Shown in pieces: positions 1 to 5,330 of a stretch of DNA of 5,330 nucleotides. The position numbers and the translations under genes are program-made. The stretch's first letter is position 1. The number at the start of each line of letters is the position of its first letter. Under the pieces are notes generated by a model, which searched no databases, was not told where the DNA came from, and saw only the letters and a list, made by a program, of their open reading frames with translations. Origin of the DNA: VRUE01 sp035557635 (GTDB lineage Bacteria > Actinomycetota > Thermoleophilia > Solirubrobacterales > 70-9); NCBI GenBank assembly GCA_035557635.1, contig DATMDR010000075.1:1-5330 (forward strand). The letters run 5' to 3'.

Positions 1-237
1 GATCCAGTCGAATTTGAGGAAGAAGGCCTGGAAGCCCGGCTCGAAGAAGGTCCCGGTCGCCTTCTCGGCATCGATGATCTGCTGGCCGTGGGCGAAGGCG
101 GTCGCGCGCTGGCCGTCGGAGATCCCGCGAACGGTCTCGTAACAGAGGTCGACGACTATGAGCAGGCCGATCTGACGGCCGAGATCCCCCCAGCCGTGCG
201 GAAGCTTGGCCGTGATTGCTGCGAAAGCACGCGCCAT
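1..237 (-). CDS. PAP2-family phosphatase, N-terminal part (cut by window edge)
   Basis: The minus strand reads 79 codons from an ATG at 237 to the window edge without a stop. The frame is closed upstream by TAA at 259-261, so this ATG is the only ATG start. The residues QIGLLIVVDLCYETV (about 22-36) form a hydrophobic stretch that could be a membrane segment. They are followed by RGISDGQRATAFAHGQQIID (37-56) and then FFEPGFQAFFL (64-74). This pattern, an R-G-x-x-D-G-x-x-A-T-A-F-A block and then an FEP block, is what I recall from the N-terminus of actinobacterial PAP2 (phosphatidic acid phosphatase type 2) membrane proteins. The diagnostic phosphatase motifs (KxxxxxxRP, PSGH, SRxxxxxHxxxD) would lie beyond the window, so substrate and activity cannot be judged. 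There is no Shine-Dalgarno site; the gene may be read from a leaderless transcript. Family assignment is by recognition of this short stretch only. Confidence 0.7.
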   Translation of the reverse strand, partial: MARAFAAITAKLPHGWGDLGRQIGLLIVVDLCYETVRGISDGQRATAFAHGQQIIDAEKATGTFFEPGFQAFFLKFDWI

Positions 238-243
238 CCGGCA

Positions 244-249
244 ATTGTA
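244..249 (-). promoter_or_regulatory. Candidate -10 box (TACAAT) for a leaderless PAP2 transcript
   Basis: On the minus strand TACAAT is followed by exactly six bases (TGCCGG) and then the ATG at 237. This places the A of the start codon about where transcription would begin. That spacing is the pattern known for leaderless genes in actinobacteria, and it fits the missing Shine-Dalgarno site. No good -35 box is seen 16-18 bases upstream. Inferred from sequence alone. Confidence 0.35.
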
Positions 250-276
250 ATTACCCGGTTAACGAAGGGCAGGTGG

Positions 277-373
277 TGGGCGGGGTAGGGATGCGCTCGC
301 CCCGACAAGTGCCGCGCTAATTAGCGCGGCACTTTGAGTATCCGTCGGTTCGAGCGCATCCCTACCCCGCCCA
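277..373. repeat. 97-bp nested inverted repeat with 23-bp perfect outer arms
   Basis: The outer arms at 277-299 and 351-373 are perfect reverse complements over 23 bp (left arm begins TGGGCGGGGTAGGG, right arm ends CCCTACCCCGCCCA). After a 2x2 mismatch the pairing resumes in register with 302-306 (CCGAC) against 344-348 (GTCGG). It then encloses a separate 28-bp palindrome at 307-334 and leaves 335-343 as a one-sided bulge. The whole structure could fold as one long hairpin on either strand. It fills most of the gap between the 3' end of the hydrolase gene and the 5' end of the PAP2 gene, both minus-strand. There is no open frame of note inside and no clear target-site duplication outside. 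It may be a strong transcription barrier, a REP-like element, or a MITE-like non-autonomous element; the sequence alone does not decide. Confidence 0.8.
307..334. terminator. Perfect 28-bp palindrome, possible bidirectional terminator of the hydrolase gene
   Basis: The bases from 307 to 320 (AAGTGCCGCGCTAA) are the exact reverse complement of 321-334, with no spacer. Folded as RNA this gives an 11-12 bp GC-rich stem closed by a small AU-rich loop. Read on the minus strand it lies 55-82 bases after the hydrolase stop, where a terminator is expected. Neither strand has a proper T-run after the stem (CACTTTGAG on plus, CACTTGTCGG on minus), so an intrinsic terminator of the classical type is uncertain. 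The symmetry would equally suit a dimeric protein site. Confidence 0.45.
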
Positions 374-388
374 AAAGCCGCCGCTCAG

Positions 389-1204
389 CTACTCGACGAA
401 TTCCAATACTCGGTCCACGACAGAAGGGTCGTCGATCCAGGGCCAGTGGCCGGCGGCCGGGACGATCTCCACCTCTGCGCTTGGCAAAGCTTTGGCGTAG
501 TCGTGGGCGAATTTGGTCGGTAGGTAGGGGTCGCGGTCGCCCCATAGGACTAGGGACGGGCAGGCGAGCTTGTCTAGGTCATGGCCGGCGGCGGCTAGGC
601 GATCTGGGTCGGCGTCGCGGTAGAGCTGGAGGACGACGCGCTTGGTGCCCCTGTCCCAGTGGCGCCAAGTCGAGTCGACGAACTCGGGTGGCATCGCACT
701 GCGGTCGCCGCGGGCCTGGCGCAACGTCAGCGCCATGAAGCGCCTGGTCGACGTCGCGTTGGCGATCTCCCCCGCCGGACGGCGGCGCCAAACCTGCGCC
801 ACCCAGTGCCAGCGGTATCCCGGCAGCAGCGGCACGGCGTTGATCACGACCAGCTTCTCGACGCGCTCCGGCCGCCGCTGCGCGCCGATCAGCCCCAGCG
901 AGCCCCAGTCGTGGACGACCAGCTTGTGCTGCGTCACCCCCAGTTGGTCGAGGCAGCGTTCGAGGAAGGCCGAGAGGCCGTGCATCGTGTAGTCGAAGTC
1001 GCGCGGCTTGTCCGACTTCCCCCACCCCGGCATGTCGATAGCCAGCGCCGGGCCAGAGCTGCGTGCCAAGAACGGCAGCCAGTCCTCGCCGTGGGTCGGA
1101 TTGCCATGGCAATAAACAGTCGGTGTCCCCTCCCCGGCCACCCGCCGGTAGAACACCCGCACCCCGTCCACTACAAGCTCGGATCCTTCGACCGCACCTG
1201 CCAT
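389..1204 (-). CDS. Alpha/beta hydrolase, haloalkane dehalogenase-like
   Basis: The product is 271 residues, a normal length for a single-domain alpha/beta hydrolase with a cap. HGNPT (33-37) is the oxyanion-hole strand-loop. HDWGS (98-102) is the nucleophile elbow, with Asp99 as nucleophile. WGDRDP (221-226) supplies the acid, most likely Asp225, after strand beta-7. AAGHWPW (250-256) carries the catalytic His253. A helical cap, rich in Trp and Arg, lies at about 125-205. An Asp nucleophile points to haloalkane dehalogenase or epoxide hydrolase chemistry rather than an esterase. Asn35 and Trp100 sit where dehalogenases of the Asn-Trp type bind the halide. No secretion signal is seen, so it should be cytosolic. 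The ATG at 1204 has no clear SD; a TATGGT at 1218-1213 may be a -10 box for a short or leaderless message. It is transcribed divergently from nth and stands alone. Substrate unknown; an epoxide hydrolase or another hydrolase remains possible. Confidence 0.85.
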   Translation of the reverse strand: MAGAVEGSELVVDGVRVFYRRVAGEGTPTVYCHGNPTHGEDWLPFLARSSGPALAIDMPGWGKSDKPRDFDYTMHGLSAFLERCLDQLGVTQHKLVVHDWGSLGLIGAQRRPERVEKLVVINAVPLLPGYRWHWVAQVWRRRPAGEIANATSTRRFMALTLRQARGDRSAMPPEFVDSTWRHWDRGTKRVVLQLYRDADPDRLAAAGHDLDKLACPSLVLWGDRDPYLPTKFAHDYAKALPSAEVEIVPAAGHWPWIDDPSVVDRVLEFVE

Positions 1205-1245
1205 TGGGCTGAACCATATGCGGGAGACGTGGCTCGGGCGGGTGG

Positions 1246-1312
1246 CGCCGTAGGGGGTACCGCCCCTGAGGAAGCTTTAGCTACCGGAAGGGGCGGTGGG
1301 TCCCCTGCGGCG
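1246..1312. repeat. Long imperfect inverted repeat in the divergent hydrolase/nth intergenic region
   Basis: The inner arms 1259-1267 (ACCGCCCCT) and 1289-1297 (AGGGGCGGT) are perfect complements. The outer arms 1246-1256 and 1302-1312 pair over 11 positions, with one G-T wobble (CGCCGTAGGGG against CCCCTGCGGCG). A small internal loop lies between the two stems, and the 21-base terminal loop contains AGCTTTAGCT. The rest of the 1205-1345 gap holds no gene. Its position ahead of both divergent genes suits a control site, or an RNA hairpin in a 5' leader if either transcript starts far enough upstream. It is not evidently related in sequence to the 277-373 element. No known riboswitch pattern was recognised. 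Confidence 0.6.
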
Positions 1313-1345
1313 ACAGGCCCCGCCCGCCAGTAGGGTCGCGCCCGG

Positions 1346-2008
1346 ATGTGGAAGCGACCGGATAAGCGGCGGGTGCGGGCGATTCGCGACCGGTTGCGGG
1401 AGATGTACGGGCAGCCGGTCAACGAGCCGCACGGAGACGCGATCGCCGAGCTGGTCCGCACCGTGCTCTCCCAGCACACCAACGACCGCAACCGCGACCG
1501 CGCCTTCGACAGCCTGCGCGAGCGCCTCCCCACCTGGGAGGACGTGCGCGACGCGCCGGTGAGCGAGGTCGAGGAGGGGATTCGCCCAGGCGGGCTCGCC
1601 AAGCAGAAGGCCCCGCGCATCCAGGCGATCCTCGAGCAGCTGGGCGAGGACCCCGAGATCGACTGGCTCCAGAGCGCCCCCCGCGAGGAGGCGCTGGCCT
1701 ACCTGACCTCACTGCCCGGCGTCGGTCGCAAGACCGCGGCCTGCGTCCTGATCTTCACCTGGGGGATCCCGGAGATCCCGGTCGACGTCCACGTCTACCG
1801 CGTCGGCGGGCGGCTCGGGCTGTTCCCGCCGAAGGCCTCCTTCGAGCGGGCCCACGACGAGATGATGGCTATCGTCGACCCCGAGGACGCCTACGAGCTG
1901 CACATGAACCTGATCCAGCACGGACGCCAGATCTGCCGGCCGACGCCGCGCTGCGAGGAGTGCGCGCTACGCCGGATGTGCCCCTGGTACCGTGCCGAGC
2001 GCAAATGA
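1346..2008 (+). CDS. nth: Endonuclease III-like DNA glycosylase/AP lyase (HhH-GPD, 4Fe-4S)
   Basis: The 220-residue product is a complete HhH-GPD base-excision repair protein. The family removes oxidised pyrimidines and cleaves the resulting abasic site. LSQHTND (41-47) corresponds to the conserved LSAQ/LSQNT segment near the DNA contact. The helix-hairpin-helix is LPGVGRKTA (123-131), with Lys129 as the Schiff-base lysine. VDVHVYR (146-152) supplies Asp147; the 18-residue Lys-to-Asp spacing equals that of E. coli Nth. The C-terminus has four cluster cysteines, C197, C203, C206 and C212, in a C-x5-C-x2-C-x5-C pattern. The first gap is one residue shorter than the C-x6-C I recall for E. coli. 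The frame is closed by TAG at 1331-1333, so ATG 1346 is the farthest upstream start. No good SD is seen; TAGGGT at 1331-1336 could be a -10 box. Its last codons overlap the next gene. The exact substrate range within the Nth group is not readable. Confidence 0.92.
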   Translation: MWKRPDKRRVRAIRDRLREMYGQPVNEPHGDAIAELVRTVLSQHTNDRNRDRAFDSLRERLPTWEDVRDAPVSEVEEGIRPGGLAKQKAPRIQAILEQLGEDPEIDWLQSAPREEALAYLTSLPGVGRKTAACVLIFTWGIPEIPVDVHVYRVGGRLGLFPPKASFERAHDEMMAIVDPEDAYELHMNLIQHGRQICRPTPRCEECALRRMCPWYRAERK

Positions 2009-2421
2009 GCCGTAAGACGTTCGTCATCTTCGGGCTGGTGGTCGTTTTCCTCGCGGTCCTGATCCCCTGGCTCGCCTTCCGCGCGGACGGCGACGCGGAG
2101 CGGGGAGCGCTGGAGGTCCCGGCCGGCCTAGAGGAAGGGCAGACGCTCTTCCAGGACAACTGCGGCAACTGCCACACGCTTTACGCCGCCGGCACCGATG
2201 GCAACTTCGGCCCGGACCTCGACATCACCCTCGCCGAAAACGGGTTGCCCGAAGGCGAGGGCGCGGCGGAAACGATCGAAGCGACCAAAGGCCGCGTGCT
2301 CAACGCGATCGAAAAAGGGATCGACGGAACCGAACCGGGACGCATGCCCGGCGGGATCCTCTCCGGCGAACAGGCCGAGGAAGTCGCCGAATTCGTCGCC
2401 CACACCGCCGGCAGCGGCTGA
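2005..2421 (+). CDS. Membrane-anchored mono-haem cytochrome c
   Basis: The 138-residue product has an N-terminal membrane helix (about residues 5-24, FVIFGLVVVFLAVLIPWLAF) with no obvious cleavage site after it. It should be tethered with its haem domain outside the membrane. The haem site is CGNCH (53-57), with His57 as proximal ligand. Met114 in GRMPGG is the likely distal ligand, and LSGEQAEEVAEFVAHTAG (119-136) is the final helix typical of class I cytochrome c. It should carry electrons to or from a respiratory complex not present here. The frame stays open upstream to an ATG at 1960, but that adds 15 residues read from inside nth and spoils the N-terminal signal. ATG 2005 overlaps the nth stop as ATGA and starts just before the helix, so I prefer it. 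Expression is probably by translational coupling to nth, as no strong SD is present. Confidence 0.9.
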   Translation: MSRKTFVIFGLVVVFLAVLIPWLAFRADGDAERGALEVPAGLEEGQTLFQDNCGNCHTLYAAGTDGNFGPDLDITLAENGLPEGEGAAETIEATKGRVLNAIEKGIDGTEPGRMPGGILSGEQAEEVAEFVAHTAGSG

Positions 2422-2430
2422 GCCCCAAGC

Positions 2431-2458
2431 CGAGGGGGCGGATCGCTCCGCCCCCTCG
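2431..2458. terminator. GC-rich 12-bp hairpin between convergent genes
   Basis: CGAGGGGGCGGA (2431-2442) pairs perfectly with TCCGCCCCCTCG (2447-2458) around a TCGC loop. It sits 9 bases after the cytochrome stop and 21 bases beyond the end of the convergent EEP gene, so it could end transcripts from both sides. There is no T-run directly after the stem on either strand; the plus strand has a T-rich CTCTCTTTCT at 2471-2480. Such U-poor hairpins are common candidates for terminators in high-GC actinobacteria. Confidence 0.65.
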
Positions 2459-2479
2459 ACCAGTCAGGGCACTCTCTTT

Positions 2480-3778
2480 CTAGCGCTGGAAACGCAGCTC
2501 GCTGAAGACGCCTGCGTGGTCCGAGTTCCAGAACCCGTTGACCGGCTGGAGCCCGGTGACGGTCGATGACTTCAGCGTCACCTGGTCGGGATCCCGGGTG
2601 AGGATGTGGTCGACCTGGTGGTCGAAGTCGGCGGGACCGGCTCCCGCTTCTTCTGCCGCTTTCACCGCCAGCAGGCTGGAGTTGAGGCAGCAGCTGAGCG
2701 GGTCGTTCGTGCTGCGCGAGACCATGCCGGCCCCGAGCAGGACGTTGTAGGCGAGCGTGTCGGCGCCGGTGACAGTGTCGTCATCGGAGTTGAGGTCGCC
2801 GACCAGGACGACGGGCAGCTCGCTCGTCGCCGGACCGCTGGGAGCGACCAGCTCGGCTGCCTGCAGGGCCCGGATGTTGGGCTCGAACGCCTCGAGGTGG
2901 GTGTTGACGAAACGGAACGGGTGGGTGCCGCGAACCTTGGCGTCCGTCGCCGTCCAGCCCCGCACGACGGGGACCGTGGCACCGAGGATTTTCACCGGCA
3001 GCACCGTGGCGAAGTTCGCCGACTGCTCGTTCCAGGTCCGCACGCCGGCACCCTCCCGGGCGAGGATCACGTCCCGCATGGTCAGCCGGCCGTTGATCTC
3101 GGCGTCCGCGAGCGGCCCGCCGGGTCCGTCGCCGGCGACACCGTTCTCGTCCGCCGGCGCCTCGAGGTCGAACTCGTTCTGGGAGATGACGACGTTGTAC
3201 CGCGGCCTGCCGTGGCCGGACTGGCCCTTGCCCGCGTTGAGCTCGTCGAGCAGGATCTGCAGGTAGTCGTAGCGGACCGTCGTCGCGCTCGGACCGGTGG
3301 AGAGCGGTGCCAGGCTGGGGGGACCGGTGCGCCACAGCGCAACCTCCTGCAGGCCGACCAGGTCCGGCTTGGTCTCGAGGATCTCTTCGGCGAGGCCCTC
3401 GGCCCTGGTCGGGAAGTCGTTGAGAGTCACTTCGCGCAGGATCTGGCCGTTGGCGTCGATGAAGGCTTCGAGGCTCGGGGCGCTGATCGCCGGCGTCAGG
3501 TCCGCGCCCAGGTAGACGTTGCGGGTCATCACGCCCGCGACCTTGCCGTGGCCCCGGTCCTTGCCGTGATTGCCGTGACCCTTACCGTGGCGATGGCCCT
3601 TACCGTGGCCGTGGTGACCGTGGCCGTGGTGATGGTGACGGACCACCTTGGCCTTGCCGGGGCCATGGTGGTGGCCCTTCTGCTTGGCCGCGGCTGAGCC
3701 GGGTAGGAGCAGAGCGAAGGCGAGTGCGGCGATAATCGCCGGCAGCAGTCGCCGGGCAGTTGCGTGAGCTTGGTTCAA
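2480..3778 (-). CDS. Secreted endonuclease/exonuclease/phosphatase-family protein with His-rich N-terminal segment
   Basis: The 432-residue product begins with a Sec-type signal peptide: RR at 9-10, a hydrophobic core 11-27, and a likely cut after SAAA at 28-31. Residues 34-79 are a His/Gly/Lys-rich low-complexity segment with 16 histidines between 36 and 78. The EEP fold follows, with its usual Mg-dependent motifs in order: MTRNVYL (84-90, Asn87), LQEVALW (143-149, Glu145), VNTHLE (291-296, His294), GDLNSDDD (327-334, Asp328 and Asn330), DHQVDHILTR (386-395) and WNSDHAG (417-423, Asp420 and His421). The family cleaves phosphodiesters in nucleic acids, lipids or nucleotides; this sequence does not fix the substrate. 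The start codon is TTG: an in-frame TGA lies at 3793-3791, just five codons upstream, and a GGAGG SD at 3790-3786 is seven bases from the TTG. The gene diverges from dnaK and converges on the cytochrome gene. Confidence 0.88.
   Translation of the reverse strand: MNQAHATARRLLPAIIAALAFALLLPGSAAAKQKGHHHGPGKAKVVRHHHHGHGHHGHGKGHRHGKGHGNHGKDRGHGKVAGVMTRNVYLGADLTPAISAPSLEAFIDANGQILREVTLNDFPTRAEGLAEEILETKPDLVGLQEVALWRTGPPSLAPLSTGPSATTVRYDYLQILLDELNAGKGQSGHGRPRYNVVISQNEFDLEAPADENGVAGDGPGGPLADAEINGRLTMRDVILAREGAGVRTWNEQSANFATVLPVKILGATVPVVRGWTATDAKVRGTHPFRFVNTHLEAFEPNIRALQAAELVAPSGPATSELPVVLVGDLNSDDDTVTGADTLAYNVLLGAGMVSRSTNDPLSCCLNSSLLAVKAAEEAGAGPADFDHQVDHILTRDPDQVTLKSSTVTGLQPVNGFWNSDHAGVFSELRFQR
3602..3631 (-). 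repeat. Exact 15-bp tandem duplication in the His-rich coding segment
   Basis: ACCGTGGCCGTGGTG occurs twice head to tail (3602-3616 and 3617-3631) and encodes His-His-Gly-His-Gly twice (residues 50-54 and 55-59) on the minus strand. Next to it CCCTTACCGTGGC recurs at 3579-3591 and 3597-3609, an 18-bp period that gives a six-residue repeat of HGKGHx type. The segment looks like one that grows and shrinks by slippage while keeping the reading frame. Confidence 0.9.
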
Positions 3779-3785
3779 GATGCTT

Positions 3786-3790
3786 CCTCC
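3786..3790 (-). promoter_or_regulatory. Ribosome binding site GGAGG fixing the TTG start of the EEP gene
   Basis: On the minus strand GGAGG is followed by seven bases (AAGCATC) and then TTG at 3778. No in-frame ATG or GTG is available between the upstream TGA and this TTG, so the SD decides the start. Confidence 0.85.
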
Positions 3791-3798
3791 TCATCCGA

Positions 3799-3836
3799 GG
3801 TCCCGTCGATGGGACCGCTTGCGGTAGAGGCGCCTC
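3799..3836. repeat. Cluster of short inverted repeats in the EEP 5' region
   Basis: Three small dyads lie side by side just upstream of the EEP ribosome site. GGTCCC/GGGACC (3799-3804 with 3811-3816, loop GTCGAT) overlaps ACCGC/GCGGT (3814-3818 with 3821-3825, loop TT), followed by the palindrome GAGGCGCCTC (3827-3836). The first two share bases and are mutually exclusive. In a minus-strand leader they could form alternative hairpins. I do not recognise a known riboswitch class. Confidence 0.4.
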
Positions 3837-3910
3837 CGGCCTGACAGCATCTGCAACTCCTCATCTGCCCGGGCCCGCTGCTCGTGAAACCCGGACATGA
3901 GGCTGTCGAT

Positions 3911-3938
3911 TTGAACTGAGTCGAAAATCTGCCATACT
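3911..3938 (+). promoter_or_regulatory. Candidate sigma70-type promoter for dnaK
   Basis: TTGAAC (3911-3916) and CATACT (3933-3938) are separated by 16 bases. Each matches four of six consensus positions, and they sit in the only AT-rich patch of this region. Transcription would start near 3945, giving a leader of about 68 bases before the dnaK GTG. A small GGACT/AGTCC hairpin with a CCCC loop (3969-3982) lies inside that leader. No convincing HspR or HrcA operator is seen nearby. Confidence 0.4.
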
Positions 3939-3999
3939 CCGACTTAGATTTTTAGAGTCTCCCCGACGGGACTCCCCAGTCCATCGACCAACACTCCCT

Positions 4000-4004
4000 G
4001 GAGG
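4000..4004 (+). promoter_or_regulatory. Ribosome binding site GGAGG for dnaK
   Basis: GGAGG lies eight bases (TACGCAGC) before the GTG at 4013. It fixes GTG as the start codon and matches where DnaK homologues begin (MGKxIGIDLGTT). Confidence 0.9.
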
Positions 4005-4012
4005 TACGCAGC

Positions 4013-5330
<1,318 letters not shown>

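Larger units (their letters stand above)
3775..3864 (-). other. Possible 29-codon leader ORF overlapping the EEP start
   Basis: An ATG at 3864 opens a frame of 29 codons that begins MRSCRCC and closes with TGA at 3777-3775. That stop overlaps the TTG start of the EEP gene (TTGA). The frame ends in DEEEAS, encoded by the Shine-Dalgarno region itself. A start-stop overlap like this could couple translation of the leader to the main gene, and the three early cysteines recall cysteine-rich leader peptides known in actinobacteria. There is no convincing SD before its ATG, and an open frame of this length is easily met by chance in GC-rich DNA. Confidence 0.15.

Noticed and set aside
277..373. CRISPR repeat or insertion sequence
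   Set aside because: There is a single pair of inverted arms, no direct repeats with spacers, no transposase frame, and no target duplication visible at the edges.
579..1217. 212-residue minus-strand frame and plus-strand frames (such as 659-1333) across the hydrolase gene
   Set aside because: They are out-of-frame shadows rich in Arg/Gly/Pro/Ala. The frame at 389-1204 has a complete alpha/beta hydrolase active site.
1960..2004. Upstream extension of the cytochrome gene to the ATG at 1960
   Set aside because: It would add 15 polar residues encoded inside nth and place them before the membrane helix. The ATGA-overlapping start at 2005 gives a normal signal anchor.
2606..3697. 363-residue open frame on the plus strand opposite the EEP gene
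   Set aside because: The minus strand shows all EEP motifs in order, a signal peptide and a strong SD. The plus frame has no recognisable domain and no start signal.
3799..3880. Riboswitch in the region between EEP and dnaK (c-di-GMP-like GCCTCCGGCCT string on the plus strand)
   Set aside because: Only a short string resembles one part of the GEMM-I motif; the rest of the aptamer is missing and it lies on the wrong strand for the EEP gene.
3911..3960. HspR (HAIR, CTTGAGT-N7-ACTCAAG) or HrcA (CIRCE) operator upstream of dnaK
   Set aside because: Only fragments such as CTGAGT and ACTCCGA are present, with wrong spacing and several mismatches. AGTCG/CGACT at 3919-3923 and 3940-3944 is too short to claim.

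Overview
The window is GC-rich, and third codon positions are strongly G/C in every gene. Gene style (nth in a short operon, a DnaK with the actinobacterial LGGDxWD signature, weak or absent Shine-Dalgarno sites on several genes) suggests a high-GC actinobacterium. My best guess is a deep branch such as Thermoleophilia/Solirubrobacterales; this is inference, since no rRNA or marker tree is available. The content is mostly ordinary chromosomal housekeeping. I see no phage, transposase, CRISPR or toxin-antitoxin genes.

Layout: (1) 1-237, minus: N-terminal 79 residues of a PAP2-type membrane phosphatase, cut by the window edge. (2) 238-388: short intergenic stretch almost filled by a 97-bp nested inverted repeat (277-373) with a perfect 28-bp palindrome inside it. 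(3) 389-1204, minus: alpha/beta hydrolase with haloalkane-dehalogenase-like active-site residues. (4) 1205-1345: divergent intergenic region with a second long imperfect inverted repeat (1246-1312). (5) 1346-2008, plus: endonuclease III-like DNA glycosylase, overlapping by ATGA with (6) 2005-2421, plus: membrane-anchored mono-haem cytochrome c. (7) 2431-2458: GC-rich hairpin between convergent genes. (8) 2480-3778, minus: secreted endonuclease/exonuclease/phosphatase (EEP) protein with a His/Gly/Lys-rich segment after its signal peptide; TTG start with a strong SD. (9) 3779-4012: divergent regulatory region with a sigma70-like promoter candidate for dnaK. (10) 4013-5330, plus: dnaK, GTG start, strong SD, truncated by the window edge at residue 439.

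The genes do not form one pathway. nth and the cytochrome gene are probably co-transcribed and translationally coupled; dnaK and the EEP gene diverge from a shared control region; the hydrolase and nth diverge from another. The most unusual items are the two long intergenic inverted repeats, the His-rich secreted nuclease/phosphatase with an exact 15-bp tandem duplication, the dehalogenase-like pentad of the hydrolase, and a DnaK that carries the lobe-IB insertion that typical Gram-positive DnaK proteins lack.
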